This document shows, piece by piece, positions 8,457 through 16,588 of a stretch of 64,000 nucleotides of DNA. This stretch comes from Bradyrhizobium sp. CER78 (GTDB taxonomy: Bacteria > Pseudomonadota > Alphaproteobacteria > Rhizobiales > Xanthobacteraceae), in contig NZ_JARVWP010000012.1 of the NCBI RefSeq assembly GCF_029846235.1, positions 162,588-226,587 on the forward strand, read 5' to 3'. A program made the position numbers and the translations under genes. A model generated the notes under the pieces. That model ran no database searches. It was not told where the DNA came from and saw only the letters and a program-made list of their open reading frames with translations. The first letter of the stretch is position 1. Each line of letters begins with the position of its first letter.

Positions 8457-9677
8457 ATGAAGCGTTCCATTGCAGCCCTGGTCGTGACCACGAGCCTCGT
8501 GTTCGCCGGAACGGCGTCGGCGCAGACGATGGACAAGGTCGCCAAGGTCGGCGCCCTCGGCGATCAGTCCGGTCTCTATCAGGATATCGGCGGTCCCGGC
8601 TCGACGGTCGCAGCGCAGATGGCGATCGAGGATTCCGGGCTGCTGGCCAAGGGCTGGAAGATCGATCTGATCTCGGCCGATCACCAGAACAAGCCCGATG
8701 TCGCGGTCAACATCGGCAAGCAGTGGATCGATGTCGAGAAGGTCGACGTGTTCGTCGATCTTGCGGCCTCCAATGTCGGGCTCGCGATCGCCAACCTCGC
8801 CAAGGAGAAGAACGTCGTCAATTTGAACTCGGGCTCCGCCTCGTCCGACCTCACGGGCGCGCAGTGCTCGCCGAACACGGTGCACTGGGTCTATGACACC
8901 TACATGCTCGCCAACGGCACCGGCAAGGCGCTGGTGAAATCCGGCGGCGACACCTGGTTCTTCCTCACCGCGGACTATGCGTTCGGCCAGGCACTGGAGC
9001 GCGACACCTCGAATGTCGTCACCGCGAATGGCGGCAAGGTGCTCGGCAGCGTCAAGCATCCGCTCAACAACGCGGACTTCTCGTCCTTCCTGCTGCAGGC
9101 GCAAAGCTCGAAGGCCAAGATCGTCGGCCTCGCCAATGCCGGCGGCGACACCACCAACGCGATCAAGCAGGCGGCTGAATTCGGCATCGTCTCGGGCGGC
9201 CAGCGGCTCGCCGGCATGCTGCTGTTCATCACCGACATCAACGCGCTCGGCCTCAACGTCGCGCAGGGGCTGAACTTCACCGAGACATTCTACTGGGACA
9301 TGAACGACCAGACCCGCGCCTTCACCAAGCGCTTCATGGAGCGCTTCAAGAAGAACCCGCCGACCATGGTGCAGGCCGGCGTCTATTCGTCGCTGATCCA
9401 CTATTTCAAGGCGCTGGAGGCGCTCGGCGGCAATCCGCATGACGGCCGCGCCGTGGTCGCCAAGATGAAGGAGCTGCCGACCGACGATCCGCTGTTCGGC
9501 AAGGGCTCGATCCGCGTCGACGGCCGCAAGATCCACCCCGCCTATCTGTTCGAGGTGAAGAAGCCTTCGGAGTCGAAATATCCGTGGGACTATTACAAGC
9601 TGATCGCGACGATCCCGGCGGATGAAGCCTGGCTGCCGCTCGAGAAGAGCGTCTGCCCGCTGGTGAAGAAGAGCTAA
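8457..9677 (+). CDS. ABC transporter substrate-binding protein, branched-chain amino acid type
   Basis: A 406-aa protein with a clear signal peptide (MKRSIAALVVTTSLVFAGTASA, cut near residue 22) and a type I periplasmic binding fold of the LivJ/HAAT kind. GGAGGGAAG lies just before the ATG at 8457. It stands alone: no permease or ATPase gene adjoins it, so it either feeds a transporter encoded elsewhere or is an orphan, as is common in Bradyrhizobium. Ligands in this family include branched-chain amino acids, amides and aromatic acids; none can be assigned. Confidence 0.88.
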   Translation: MKRSIAALVVTTSLVFAGTASAQTMDKVAKVGALGDQSGLYQDIGGPGSTVAAQMAIEDSGLLAKGWKIDLISADHQNKPDVAVNIGKQWIDVEKVDVFVDLAASNVGLAIANLAKEKNVVNLNSGSASSDLTGAQCSPNTVHWVYDTYMLANGTGKALVKSGGDTWFFLTADYAFGQALERDTSNVVTANGGKVLGSVKHPLNNADFSSFLLQAQSSKAKIVGLANAGGDTTNAIKQAAEFGIVSGGQRLAGMLLFITDINALGLNVAQGLNFTETFYWDMNDQTRAFTKRFMERFKKNPPTMVQAGVYSSLIHYFKALEALGGNPHDGRAVVAKMKELPTDDPLFGKGSIRVDGRKIHPAYLFEVKKPSESKYPWDYYKLIATIPADEAWLPLEKSVCPLVKKS

Positions 9678-9682
9678 GTACC

Positions 9683-9748
9683 CGTCATTCCGGGGCTCGC
9701 CAACGGGTCCGCGCCAAGTGCGGTCCGATCGGCGAACCCGGAATGACG
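9683..9748. repeat. Palindromic repeat between convergent genes, possible bidirectional terminator
   Basis: Arms CGTCATTCCGGG and CCCGGAATGACG are a perfect 12-bp inverted repeat around a partly palindromic centre. It fills the gap between the convergent binding-protein gene (ends 9677) and tonB (ends 9753), where it could stop transcription from both sides. There is no T-run, so intrinsic termination is uncertain. Same family as 3485 and 53998. Confidence 0.7.
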
Positions 9749-9752
9749 ACGG

Positions 9753-10550
9753 CTACTTCTTGGGCTTGTTGAATGTGACGGGAAGCGTGAAGGAGAACTG
9801 GTCCTCGGTCAGTCCCGCCGGCGGCGCCGGCACCGGATCGGAGCGGTGGACCATCGAGACCGCAGCGTCGTCGAACGCGGCATCCCCGGACGTTTCCATC
9901 ACGGCTACGGACAAGACCTTGCCGAGACGGTTGAGCACCAGGGCAAGCTTCACCTTGCCCTCCTTGGTCTTGCTGTTCTCCGGGAATTTCTTGTGCAGGT
10001 CGAGATAGGCGCTGATCTTCTTGCCCCATTTGGCCGTCAGCGCGAACTTGTCCTTGCCGATCCCGGGATTGGGCGCCTTGGTCGTCTCCGACTGACGCGA
10101 AGCGTCTTCCAGCTTGGTCGGCGATTGGTCTTGGTGCTGCTCGGCGGCCTCGCTCGTCTCGGTCTGAACCTTGGCGACCTGCGCCTCGTCCTCCTTCGGC
10201 TTCTTGCTGTTGTCTTCCGTGACGAGGCGATCGGCGTCCTCAGTTTCGGTCGGCTTGGCCTGCGGAAGGTCGGTCTCCTTGACCTCCGCCTTCTGCTGGG
10301 TCATTTCCGGCGACGCTTCCTGCGCTCGGTCCTCCGGTCCAGGGGGCGCCGGGTTATCCTCGTCGGTTGCGGAGGCAAGCTCGACGGCGTACTCCGCGCC
10401 GGCAGCGCCAAGCCCCTCATCGCCGTCGTCGCCGCGCAGATTCGTCAGCGCCAGCGCAGCGCCGCCGAGATGCAGCCCGACCGCCGTCACTGCGGCGATC
10501 ACCCAGAGCCGCTTCGACGTCCGCAGATCGAGATCGGGGTTGGTGGACAT
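9753..10550 (-). CDS. tonB: TonB-family energy transducer
   Basis: A 265-aa protein with one N-terminal membrane helix (about 14-36), a long acidic/Lys/Glu/Gln-rich periplasmic spacer (about 40-165), and a C-terminal TonB-like domain (about 180-260, containing KVKLALVLNRLGKVLSV). It carries energy from ExbB/ExbD to outer-membrane receptors. The spacer is rich in acidic residues and Lys rather than the classic Pro-Lys/Glu-Pro repeats. It is the last gene of the iron operon, 12 bp after exbD. Confidence 0.85.
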   Translation of the reverse strand: MSTNPDLDLRTSKRLWVIAAVTAVGLHLGGAALALTNLRGDDGDEGLGAAGAEYAVELASATDEDNPAPPGPEDRAQEASPEMTQQKAEVKETDLPQAKPTETEDADRLVTEDNSKKPKEDEAQVAKVQTETSEAAEQHQDQSPTKLEDASRQSETTKAPNPGIGKDKFALTAKWGKKISAYLDLHKKFPENSKTKEGKVKLALVLNRLGKVLSVAVMETSGDAAFDDAAVSMVHRSDPVPAPPAGLTEDQFSFTLPVTFNKPKK

Positions 10551-10562
10551 CGCGGTTCGCCG

Positions 10563-11027
10563 TCAGGGTTTGGCCGGTTCGGCCTGCGCCGTCCCGGGCG
10601 CGCCCGGCACGCCCTCGAGCGTGACCAGCTTCACATGCGTGTAGCCGCCGGCACGCAGCAGCTCCATGACGCCCATCAGCTCGCCATAGGGCACCGTGCG
10701 ATCGGCGCGCAGGAACACGTATTTGTCCCGGCTCATGTCGGGCACCGCATCGAGCGAATTGATCAGGTCGGCCCGCTTCACCGCGCTCTCCCCGATCGCC
10801 AGCGTCAGGTCCGGCTTGATGCTGAGATAGGTCGGCTTGTCCGGCTTCTTCTGCGGCGTCGCGCTGGAGGTCGGCAGATCGATCGGCAGGTCGACGGTCG
10901 AGAGCGGCGCCGCAACCATGAAGATGATCAGCAGCACCAGCATCACGTCGATGAACGGCGTGACGTTGATCTCGTGGGATTCCGCGAAATCGTCGTCGTC
11001 GTCGCTCTCGGAGATCGAGACTGCCAT
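10563..11027 (-). CDS. exbD: ExbD biopolymer transport protein
   Basis: A 154-aa protein with the ExbD signature INVTPFIDVMLVLLIIFMV, including the conserved membrane aspartate, followed by a periplasmic domain. The first 17 residues contain an unusual run of acidic residues (SESDDDDDFAE). With ExbB it converts the proton gradient into TonB motion. It starts 3 bp after exbB ends. Confidence 0.93.
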   Translation of the reverse strand: MAVSISESDDDDDFAESHEINVTPFIDVMLVLLIIFMVAAPLSTVDLPIDLPTSSATPQKKPDKPTYLSIKPDLTLAIGESAVKRADLINSLDAVPDMSRDKYVFLRADRTVPYGELMGVMELLRAGGYTHVKLVTLEGVPGAPGTAQAEPAKP

Positions 11028-11030
11028 CGC

Positions 11031-12095
11031 CTACTCCGCCGCGGCGGCGCGCCCATGCGCGCTGCGCGGAACCTCGCCGGGAATGCTGCCATGGGTGCGA
11101 TCGAGATCGCGCGACAGCAGCCGTCCCGCGGCGCCCGAAGCGCGGTTGACGAGCTCGAGATAGACCTTCGTGACGCGCGAGAAATGGTTGTAGATGATGA
11201 CCGCGGGGATCGCCGCGACGAGGCCGATCGCGGTTGCGAGCAGCGCTTCGGCGATGCCCGGCGCCACAACGGCAAGGTTCGTCGTCTGCGACTTCGAAAT
11301 GCCGATGAAGCTGTTCATGATGCCCCACACGGTGCCGAACAGACCGACGAACGGCGACGTTGCGCCGATGGTCGCAAGCAGGCCCGTGCCGATGCGGATC
11401 TTGCGGGCTTCGGCGCGCACGATCTCGGCAAAGCTCGACGCAGCGCGCTCCTTGATGCCGGCGTCGCTGGAGATGCCCGCCGACAGGCGCCCTTCACGCA
11501 TTGCGGCGCCAATGAATGACGACAGCACAGTACCCTTGGCGCCGAGCGCGAACTGCGCTTCCGCCAGCGACCGCGATTCAGCGATCTTGGCGAGCGCGCT
11601 GCGCAGCTTGCTTTGCGCGACGGTCAGCTCGACCATCTTGGCAATGAACACCGTCCAGGTCACGAGCGATGCGAACGCAAGGCCGAGCATCACCGCTTTC
11701 ACGATGATGTCGGCGTTCAAGAACATGTTCCACGGCGACAATTCGTGCAGGCCGGTGCTGGTCGATTTCAGCACCTTGCCATCGCCGCCCGCGGGCGCGG
11801 CCGGCGACGCATCGAGTGCCGCCGGTGTCGGAGCCGCGGCCGGGACCGGTGCGGCCTGTGCCTGCGGCGCGGCGGGCGCCGGCTGGGCTACCGGCGCGGC
11901 CTGGGCAGCCGCAGGCTGGGCGGTTGCAGGCTGCGCCGCCTGCGGTTGCGCCACGGGTGCGGGCTGAGGCCGGGTCACGGGTGCGGGCTGCGCGACAGGC
12001 GCCGTTTGCTGCTGCGCCGAGGACGGCGCGGCCAGCATCAGCATCGCCAGCGAGGCGATCATGGCGGATGCAGCGGGGAACTTGAATGTCATCAT
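11031..12095 (-). CDS. exbB: ExbB biopolymer transport protein with long periplasmic N-terminus
   Basis: A 354-aa ExbB. A cleavable-looking signal peptide (about 1-28) is followed by an Ala/Pro/Gln repeat region of about 85 residues (APVAQPAP-type units), then the three-helix MotA/TolQ/ExbB core (from about residue 125). The conserved GLFGTVWGIM and GIAEALLATAIGL segments are intact. This extended form is longer than enteric ExbB (about 240 aa). It starts 3 bp after piuC ends, showing tight coupling in the operon. Confidence 0.92.
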   Translation of the reverse strand: MMTFKFPAASAMIASLAMLMLAAPSSAQQQTAPVAQPAPVTRPQPAPVAQPQAAQPATAQPAAAQAAPVAQPAPAAPQAQAAPVPAAAPTPAALDASPAAPAGGDGKVLKSTSTGLHELSPWNMFLNADIIVKAVMLGLAFASLVTWTVFIAKMVELTVAQSKLRSALAKIAESRSLAEAQFALGAKGTVLSSFIGAAMREGRLSAGISSDAGIKERAASSFAEIVRAEARKIRIGTGLLATIGATSPFVGLFGTVWGIMNSFIGISKSQTTNLAVVAPGIAEALLATAIGLVAAIPAVIIYNHFSRVTKVYLELVNRASGAAGRLLSRDLDRTHGSIPGEVPRSAHGRAAAAE

Positions 12096-12098
12096 CAG

Positions 12099-12788
12099 TT
12101 ACACTTCAGCCCAGTGACGGATCAGGTTGTGATAAATCCCGGTCAATTTGACCGTTTCAGGGTCATCGCGCCCCAGCCGCTCCACCAGAGCCTGGATCGC
12201 GGTATCGAGATCAAAGATCAGGCTGCGCGCGTGGGCATCCCGTACCATGCTCTGCAGCCAGAAAAAAGACGCTACCCGCACGCCCCGCGTGACCGGCGTG
12301 ACCAGATGCAAGCTGGAAGCAGGATAAACCACCAGATCGCCCGCCGGCAGCTTGATTTCATGCGATCCGTAGAGATCCTCGATGACGAGCTCGCCGCCAT
12401 CATAGTCTTCCGGCTCCGATAAAAACAGCGTGACCGACAGGTCGGTGCGGATCCGCAAGCCCGTCAGCCGGTCGCCCCGCACCGCATTGTCGACGTGCAG
12501 GCCGAAATGGTGCCCGTCGCTCGCGGCGTAGCGGTTGAACAAGGGTGGAAAGATTCTAAGTGGGATCGCGGCCGAGATGAACTGCGGGCTCGCCGACAGC
12601 GCGGTCAGGATCCGGTTGCCGAGTTGCCGCGCGACCTCGCTGTCGGGCGGCAGTTGCTCGTTGCGCTTGACCATCGCGGACGCAGCACCGGCGGTCGAGC
12701 GGCCGTCTTCCCATTCGGCTTGCTCCATGATGCGGCGGAAGTCCGCCACATCGGCCTTGCTCAATACGTTGGGAATACAGACCAGCAT
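12099..12788 (-). CDS. piuC: PiuC/YbiX-type Fe(II)/2-oxoglutarate dioxygenase
   Basis: A 229-aa protein with the facial triad H98-x-D100 (GLHVDNA) and H161 (SSLHLV), plus R171 for 2-oxoglutarate. Length and start (MLVCIPNVLSK) match PiuC/YbiX. The ATG at 12788 was chosen for this match; an upstream extension would overlap the receptor gene. In E. coli and Pseudomonas this gene accompanies the catecholate receptor Fiu/PiuA, as it does here 20 bp downstream. Its substrate is not settled even in model species. Confidence 0.9.
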   Translation of the reverse strand: MLVCIPNVLSKADVADFRRIMEQAEWEDGRSTAGAASAMVKRNEQLPPDSEVARQLGNRILTALSASPQFISAAIPLRIFPPLFNRYAASDGHHFGLHVDNAVRGDRLTGLRIRTDLSVTLFLSEPEDYDGGELVIEDLYGSHEIKLPAGDLVVYPASSLHLVTPVTRGVRVASFFWLQSMVRDAHARSLIFDLDTAIQALVERLGRDDPETVKLTGIYHNLIRHWAEV

Positions 12789-12808
12789 CTTGTGCCGCGA
12801 GGCCTCCG

Positions 12809-15361
12809 TCAGTAACGCGCAGAGATAACCAGATACGCGGCGCGTCCCGGCGCCTCGAGCACGAACGGTGCTGCGCTCTGGTACAGCGCGTCGTAGTAGC
12901 GCTTGTCGAAGATGTTGTTGACGAACAGCTTCATGGTCCAGTGCTTGTCGATCTTTGCCTCGGCAAACGCGTCGAAGCGCCAGTAGCTCGGGATCGAGGT
13001 GCCCTGGTTGGCGGCAAGGAAGGTGCCGCCATAGACCTTGGAGCGATACACCGCCTGCCCGCCCAGCTCCCACATGTCGGTGAGCTGGTACTTGGTCAGC
13101 ATGCTGAACGACTGATGTGCCACGTTAGCGAGCGGCAAGCCGACGTTCGAGGTGTACAGAGTCGTGTTCGCAGGCGGAATATTCGATTTGGTCACTTCCG
13201 ACTGCATGAGCACGAGGCCGCCGAACACGCTCCACTTGTCGGTGATCTTGCCGCCCACTCCGAGATCGATGCCGCGGATGCGATAAGCCGCGCCGGCGCT
13301 GATGCAGGAGACGCTTCCGGTCGTACCAGCTGGATAGGGACATGCGGCGGTTGCGGTCGCCGCGGTGACGTTCATGGATTCGCGCGCGTTTTCCTTCTCG
13401 GTCTGGAACAGCGCCGCCGTCACCAGCAAATGGCGATCGAACAACTCCCACTTGGTGCCGACTTCAATCGCCTTGTTCTTTTCCGGCCCGAATATCTGGC
13501 TTGGATTGCCATTGAGAACCGGCGCGAGACCACCATACTGAATGCTCGAGCCGTCAAACTCCGCGCCGACCGGGTTGGATGACGTGGCATAGGCGGCATA
13601 GACGCTCCCGTTCGGCAACGGCTTGAGTGTCAGACCGAGGTTGAAGTTCGGCATGCCATAGTCTTGCTGCTGCTGACCGAAGACGTTGGCGACACCATTG
13701 ACCGTACCATAGCCGGTGGTCTTGATGTTGTAATCGTCATAGCGGACGCCGCCGTTGAGGATCACGAGATCGTTGTAGTTGGCGCTGTCCATGACATAGA
13801 CACTCTTGGTGTCGATGGTGAGTTTGGTTGGCAGCCCGGACAGTCCCGACGGAATCGGGAACGGAATGTTGGTGTATTGCGGATTGAACACGCTGACGCC
13901 AGCGAGCGATCCGCCGCCGTTGAAACCGCCAGGCAGCGCTTCCGAGTTCAGACCAAGATACTTGTCGATCGAGGACCTTTCGTTGTCATACTCGAATCCG
14001 GCAAGCGCCGTGTGCTTGAAGCCGGCGCCGTCGTTGAACTTGTAGGTTGCCTCGGTCTGGTTGGCGAACACGTCCGTGACCTGGAAACGGCTCTGCGGAT
14101 TCGTGGTCAGCGTCGAGGCCGAAAGCGGCGTGGCCAGCACCGGCGATTCCGGCAGCGTGCCGACGTAGTTCTGGGTCGAGCGCGATTCCCGGATCTTGTT
14201 GCTGATCACGAGGTCCGGCGTGACCTGCACCTCGGCGTTGATCGTGCCGATGTCCTGCCCGGTCCTGAAGAAGTCGCGGTTGACGAAGCCGTAGAAATTG
14301 TTGCGGTTGACGCCGAAATCCGGGAACGGGCCGCCGGCCGTGCTCGCGGTGCTCGGCCGGTAGTAGGGCACGCCGAAATCCGGGATACCGGTGAGCTCGG
14401 TGTGGATGTAGTTGCCGGTGATCTTCACCGCATCGACCGGCTTCCATGTTCCGGCGACGAACGCGCCATCGCGATTGTCGGTGACATAGCTGCGGCCGGC
14501 GACGCCGGCATCCTGGAACAGGCCGCCGGCGCGGATCGCCAGCGTCGGGCTGATCACCTGGTTGACATCGAGCGTCACCCGCTTGGTGCGATCGGTGCCG
14601 AACGAGGTGTCCATGTTGTAGAAGCTGTTCTCCGTCGTCGCCTGCTTGGTGACGATGTTGATCGCGCCGCCGGTTGTGCCGCGGCCTGCGAAGGACGAGC
14701 CCGGGCCGCGCAGGATCTCGACCTGCTCGGTGAAGAAGTTCTCGCGGACGCTGACGCCGGCGTCGCGCACACCGTCGATGAAGATGTCGTTGCGGGCGTC
14801 GAAGCCGCGGATGAAGAAGCGGTCGCCGAACGCGTTGCCGCCCTCGCCCGTGCCGAGCGTCACGCCGGCCGTCGACAGGATCGCCGACTTCAGCGAGGTC
14901 GCGTTCTTGTCCTCGAGCACGTCCTTGGTCAGCACCGTGACCGACTTCGGCGTGTTCAGGATCGGCTCGGGATACTTCCCGGATGCCTGGAGACGGTCGC
15001 CCTTGTACGGCGCGGCCGGATCCGCGTAGCGATCGCGGTCGGCGGGAAGACCGCCGGCATTGGGAAACGGCACCGGCGCCTGCTGGGCCTGCTGATTGCT
15101 GCGGCGCGCGGCGCGGCGCAGCGCGTTGCGGGCGCGAACCTGGTCCGATGTGGGCTTTGAGGAGACGGGCCGCGGGCGCGCGACCGGGGCATCGACATTC
15201 ACCGGCGGCAGATTGGTCTGCTGCGCTTCGGCCCCCGAAAACGACGCCACCGCGATCAGGCTCGCGACGGCGGAGACCTTTGCGGCGGAATAACCCGTAT
15301 CGTCAGCCGAACCGATCGCCGCTTCGAAGCGCAGCGATCTCGGCGCCTTCACATTGCTCAT
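12809..15361 (-). CDS. TonB-dependent catecholate-type siderophore receptor (Fiu/PiuA-like)
   Basis: An 850-aa outer-membrane receptor. After a signal-like region ending near SGAEAQ come a TonB-box-like LPPVNVDAP, a Pro/Arg/Gln-rich linker, and the plug (ILNTPKSVTVLTKDVLED to RGPGSSFAGRGTTGGAINIVTK). The barrel ends in aromatic Tyr (ISARY), as assembly requires. The linker before the plug is unusually long. It is the first gene of a five-gene operon with piuC, exbB, exbD and tonB. Proximity to piuC suggests catechol-type Fe(III) ligands. Regulation by iron is supported by the repeats at 15499-15563. Confidence 0.92.
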   Translation of the reverse strand: MSNVKAPRSLRFEAAIGSADDTGYSAAKVSAVASLIAVASFSGAEAQQTNLPPVNVDAPVARPRPVSSKPTSDQVRARNALRRAARRSNQQAQQAPVPFPNAGGLPADRDRYADPAAPYKGDRLQASGKYPEPILNTPKSVTVLTKDVLEDKNATSLKSAILSTAGVTLGTGEGGNAFGDRFFIRGFDARNDIFIDGVRDAGVSVRENFFTEQVEILRGPGSSFAGRGTTGGAINIVTKQATTENSFYNMDTSFGTDRTKRVTLDVNQVISPTLAIRAGGLFQDAGVAGRSYVTDNRDGAFVAGTWKPVDAVKITGNYIHTELTGIPDFGVPYYRPSTASTAGGPFPDFGVNRNNFYGFVNRDFFRTGQDIGTINAEVQVTPDLVISNKIRESRSTQNYVGTLPESPVLATPLSASTLTTNPQSRFQVTDVFANQTEATYKFNDGAGFKHTALAGFEYDNERSSIDKYLGLNSEALPGGFNGGGSLAGVSVFNPQYTNIPFPIPSGLSGLPTKLTIDTKSVYVMDSANYNDLVILNGGVRYDDYNIKTTGYGTVNGVANVFGQQQQDYGMPNFNLGLTLKPLPNGSVYAAYATSSNPVGAEFDGSSIQYGGLAPVLNGNPSQIFGPEKNKAIEVGTKWELFDRHLLVTAALFQTEKENARESMNVTAATATAACPYPAGTTGSVSCISAGAAYRIRGIDLGVGGKITDKWSVFGGLVLMQSEVTKSNIPPANTTLYTSNVGLPLANVAHQSFSMLTKYQLTDMWELGGQAVYRSKVYGGTFLAANQGTSIPSYWRFDAFAEAKIDKHWTMKLFVNNIFDKRYYDALYQSAAPFVLEAPGRAAYLVISARY

Positions 15362-15498
15362 TGTCTTGCACGCCCCCAGAAAGCAAATTCGTCGCGAAAT
15401 CACCTGCGATGAACTGTCTCCTCCGGTTATCGAGCGTGAGCTTTTTTATCAATGCGATCAGCACCACAGTTTGCTTGAATCGCCCCAGTTCAAAGGGA

Positions 15499-15563
15499 TT
15501 CTAATCTACGGTTTGAAATCGTTCTAAACTCTAGTTTTTAAGCGTTCTAATGACCGTTCTAAA
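15499..15563 (-). promoter_or_regulatory. Phased TTAGAA half-sites upstream of the iron-uptake operon
   Basis: Read on the minus strand, TTAGAA occurs four times, at 15499, 15522, 15545 and 15557 (plus-strand TTCTAA). Three are extended to TTAGAAC. Spacing is 23, 23 and 12 bp. They resemble halves of the iron control element TTTAGAA-N3-TTCTAAA bound by Irr in rhizobia; the best 17-bp match is TTTGAAATCGTTCTAAA at 15512. They lie 138-202 bp upstream of the receptor start. Confidence 0.6.
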
Positions 15564-15576
15564 TTGCTGCCGACAA

Positions 15577-15816
15577 TCACTCGGCGCTTGGCGGCTTCAT
15601 CAGCGAAAACAGCTCGTCGATGGTCCGCTGCGCGACCTGCCGCACCTGGTCGCTGTTCTCGAGGCCGGCGATATTGACGCCGTTGACGACCGCTTTGATC
15701 TCATCGCGGAAGTCGGTGAGAAAGCGCAGCGGATCACGCTGCTCGTTGGCGACGCGCGCGATCAATCCGGTGACCAGGATCTGGCAAGCCATCATGCGTC
15801 CGTTCAACTCATCCAT
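15577..15816 (-). CDS. Small hypothetical protein
   Basis: A 79-aa, probably all-helical cytoplasmic protein with no family I recognise. The ATG at 15816 was preferred over an upstream in-frame start at 15891 because AGGATGAGGG lies just before it. It sits between the MarR gene and the iron operon, all on the minus strand, but a separate promoter region follows it. Confidence 0.6.
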   Translation of the reverse strand: MDELNGRMMACQILVTGLIARVANEQRDPLRFLTDFRDEIKAVVNGVNIAGLENSDQVRQVAQRTIDELFSLMKPPSAE

Positions 15817-15944
15817 CGCGGCCCTCATCCTTTCGCATCGTCGCTGCGCGATATGAACGACATCCCGCGGCGTTTCAACCGCGTCGCGCAAACCGCAAGC
15901 TGATGAAGGGATCGAGCGCAGGAGTGCGCGCGACGCGACGCGCG

Positions 15945-16406
15945 CTATTTCGCGGCGATGGGCTCGGCGCCCTCGCCGAGCGCCTTGATGCGATCCTTGA
16001 CCTCGCGAAGCGTGGCGAGGCCACTCTCGACATGCTTGTCCGATACGTCACGCAGCACGTCGCCGGCGATCGCATCGCGCAGACTGTCAAGATCGTCGAC
16101 GAGGCGGCGCCCGGTCCTGGTCAGGAATAGACGATTGGCGCGGCGATCCCTGGGGTCGGGACGGCGTTCGAGCAAGCCATGCTCGACAAGCCGGTCAAGC
16201 AGCCGCACCAGCGAGATCGGCTGCAATTCGAGCACATCGGCAAGATCGACCTGGGATAGTCCTTCCTGCTCGCGCAGGCGGAAGAGCACGATCCATTGGG
16301 CGCGCGTGGTGCCTCGCGCCTTGGCGCGATGATCGATATAATTGCGCAGCAGCCTGGAACTCTCGACGAGCTGCGCAATGAATTGGCGTTTGAGATCGAG
16401 CGACAT
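15945..16406 (-). CDS. MarR-family transcriptional regulator
   Basis: A 153-aa protein with the MarR winged helix-turn-helix (about 45-105): LSQVDLADVLELQPISLVRLLDRLVEHGLLERRPDPRDRRAN fits the recognition helix and DxRxxR wing in two consecutive stretches. It is divergent from the RND pump at 16589 and is the obvious candidate repressor. A perfect 7-bp inverted repeat lies in the shared intergenic region at 16456. Confidence 0.92.
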   Translation of the reverse strand: MSLDLKRQFIAQLVESSRLLRNYIDHRAKARGTTRAQWIVLFRLREQEGLSQVDLADVLELQPISLVRLLDRLVEHGLLERRPDPRDRRANRLFLTRTGRRLVDDLDSLRDAIAGDVLRDVSDKHVESGLATLREVKDRIKALGEGAEPIAAK

Positions 16407-16455
16407 AGGGGTCCTCGGTGCGTTTCACAGCCGGAATGTTTCTGCTCGTTTCTGA

Positions 16456-16479
16456 CCTAAACCTTTCCAAATGTTTAGG
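16456..16479. promoter_or_regulatory. Candidate MarR operator (CCTAAAC-N10-GTTTAGG)
   Basis: A perfect 7-bp inverted repeat with a 10-bp spacer (arms 17 bp apart) lies 50 bp before the MarR start and about 110 bp before the pump gene. Size and position suit a MarR dimer. Confidence 0.5.
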
Positions 16480-16588
16480 ATTCTCAAGCCTTGGTGTGTT
16501 TACACATTAAGTGCACGCATATTATATCCGCAAGCTCTGTGAACCGTTTCGATCACCCTTTATTGTTACGTCGAACCCAAGAGTCCGC

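Noticed and set aside
13664..15160. 498-aa plus-strand frame opposite the siderophore receptor
   Set aside because: Shadow of the receptor gene; no start signal.
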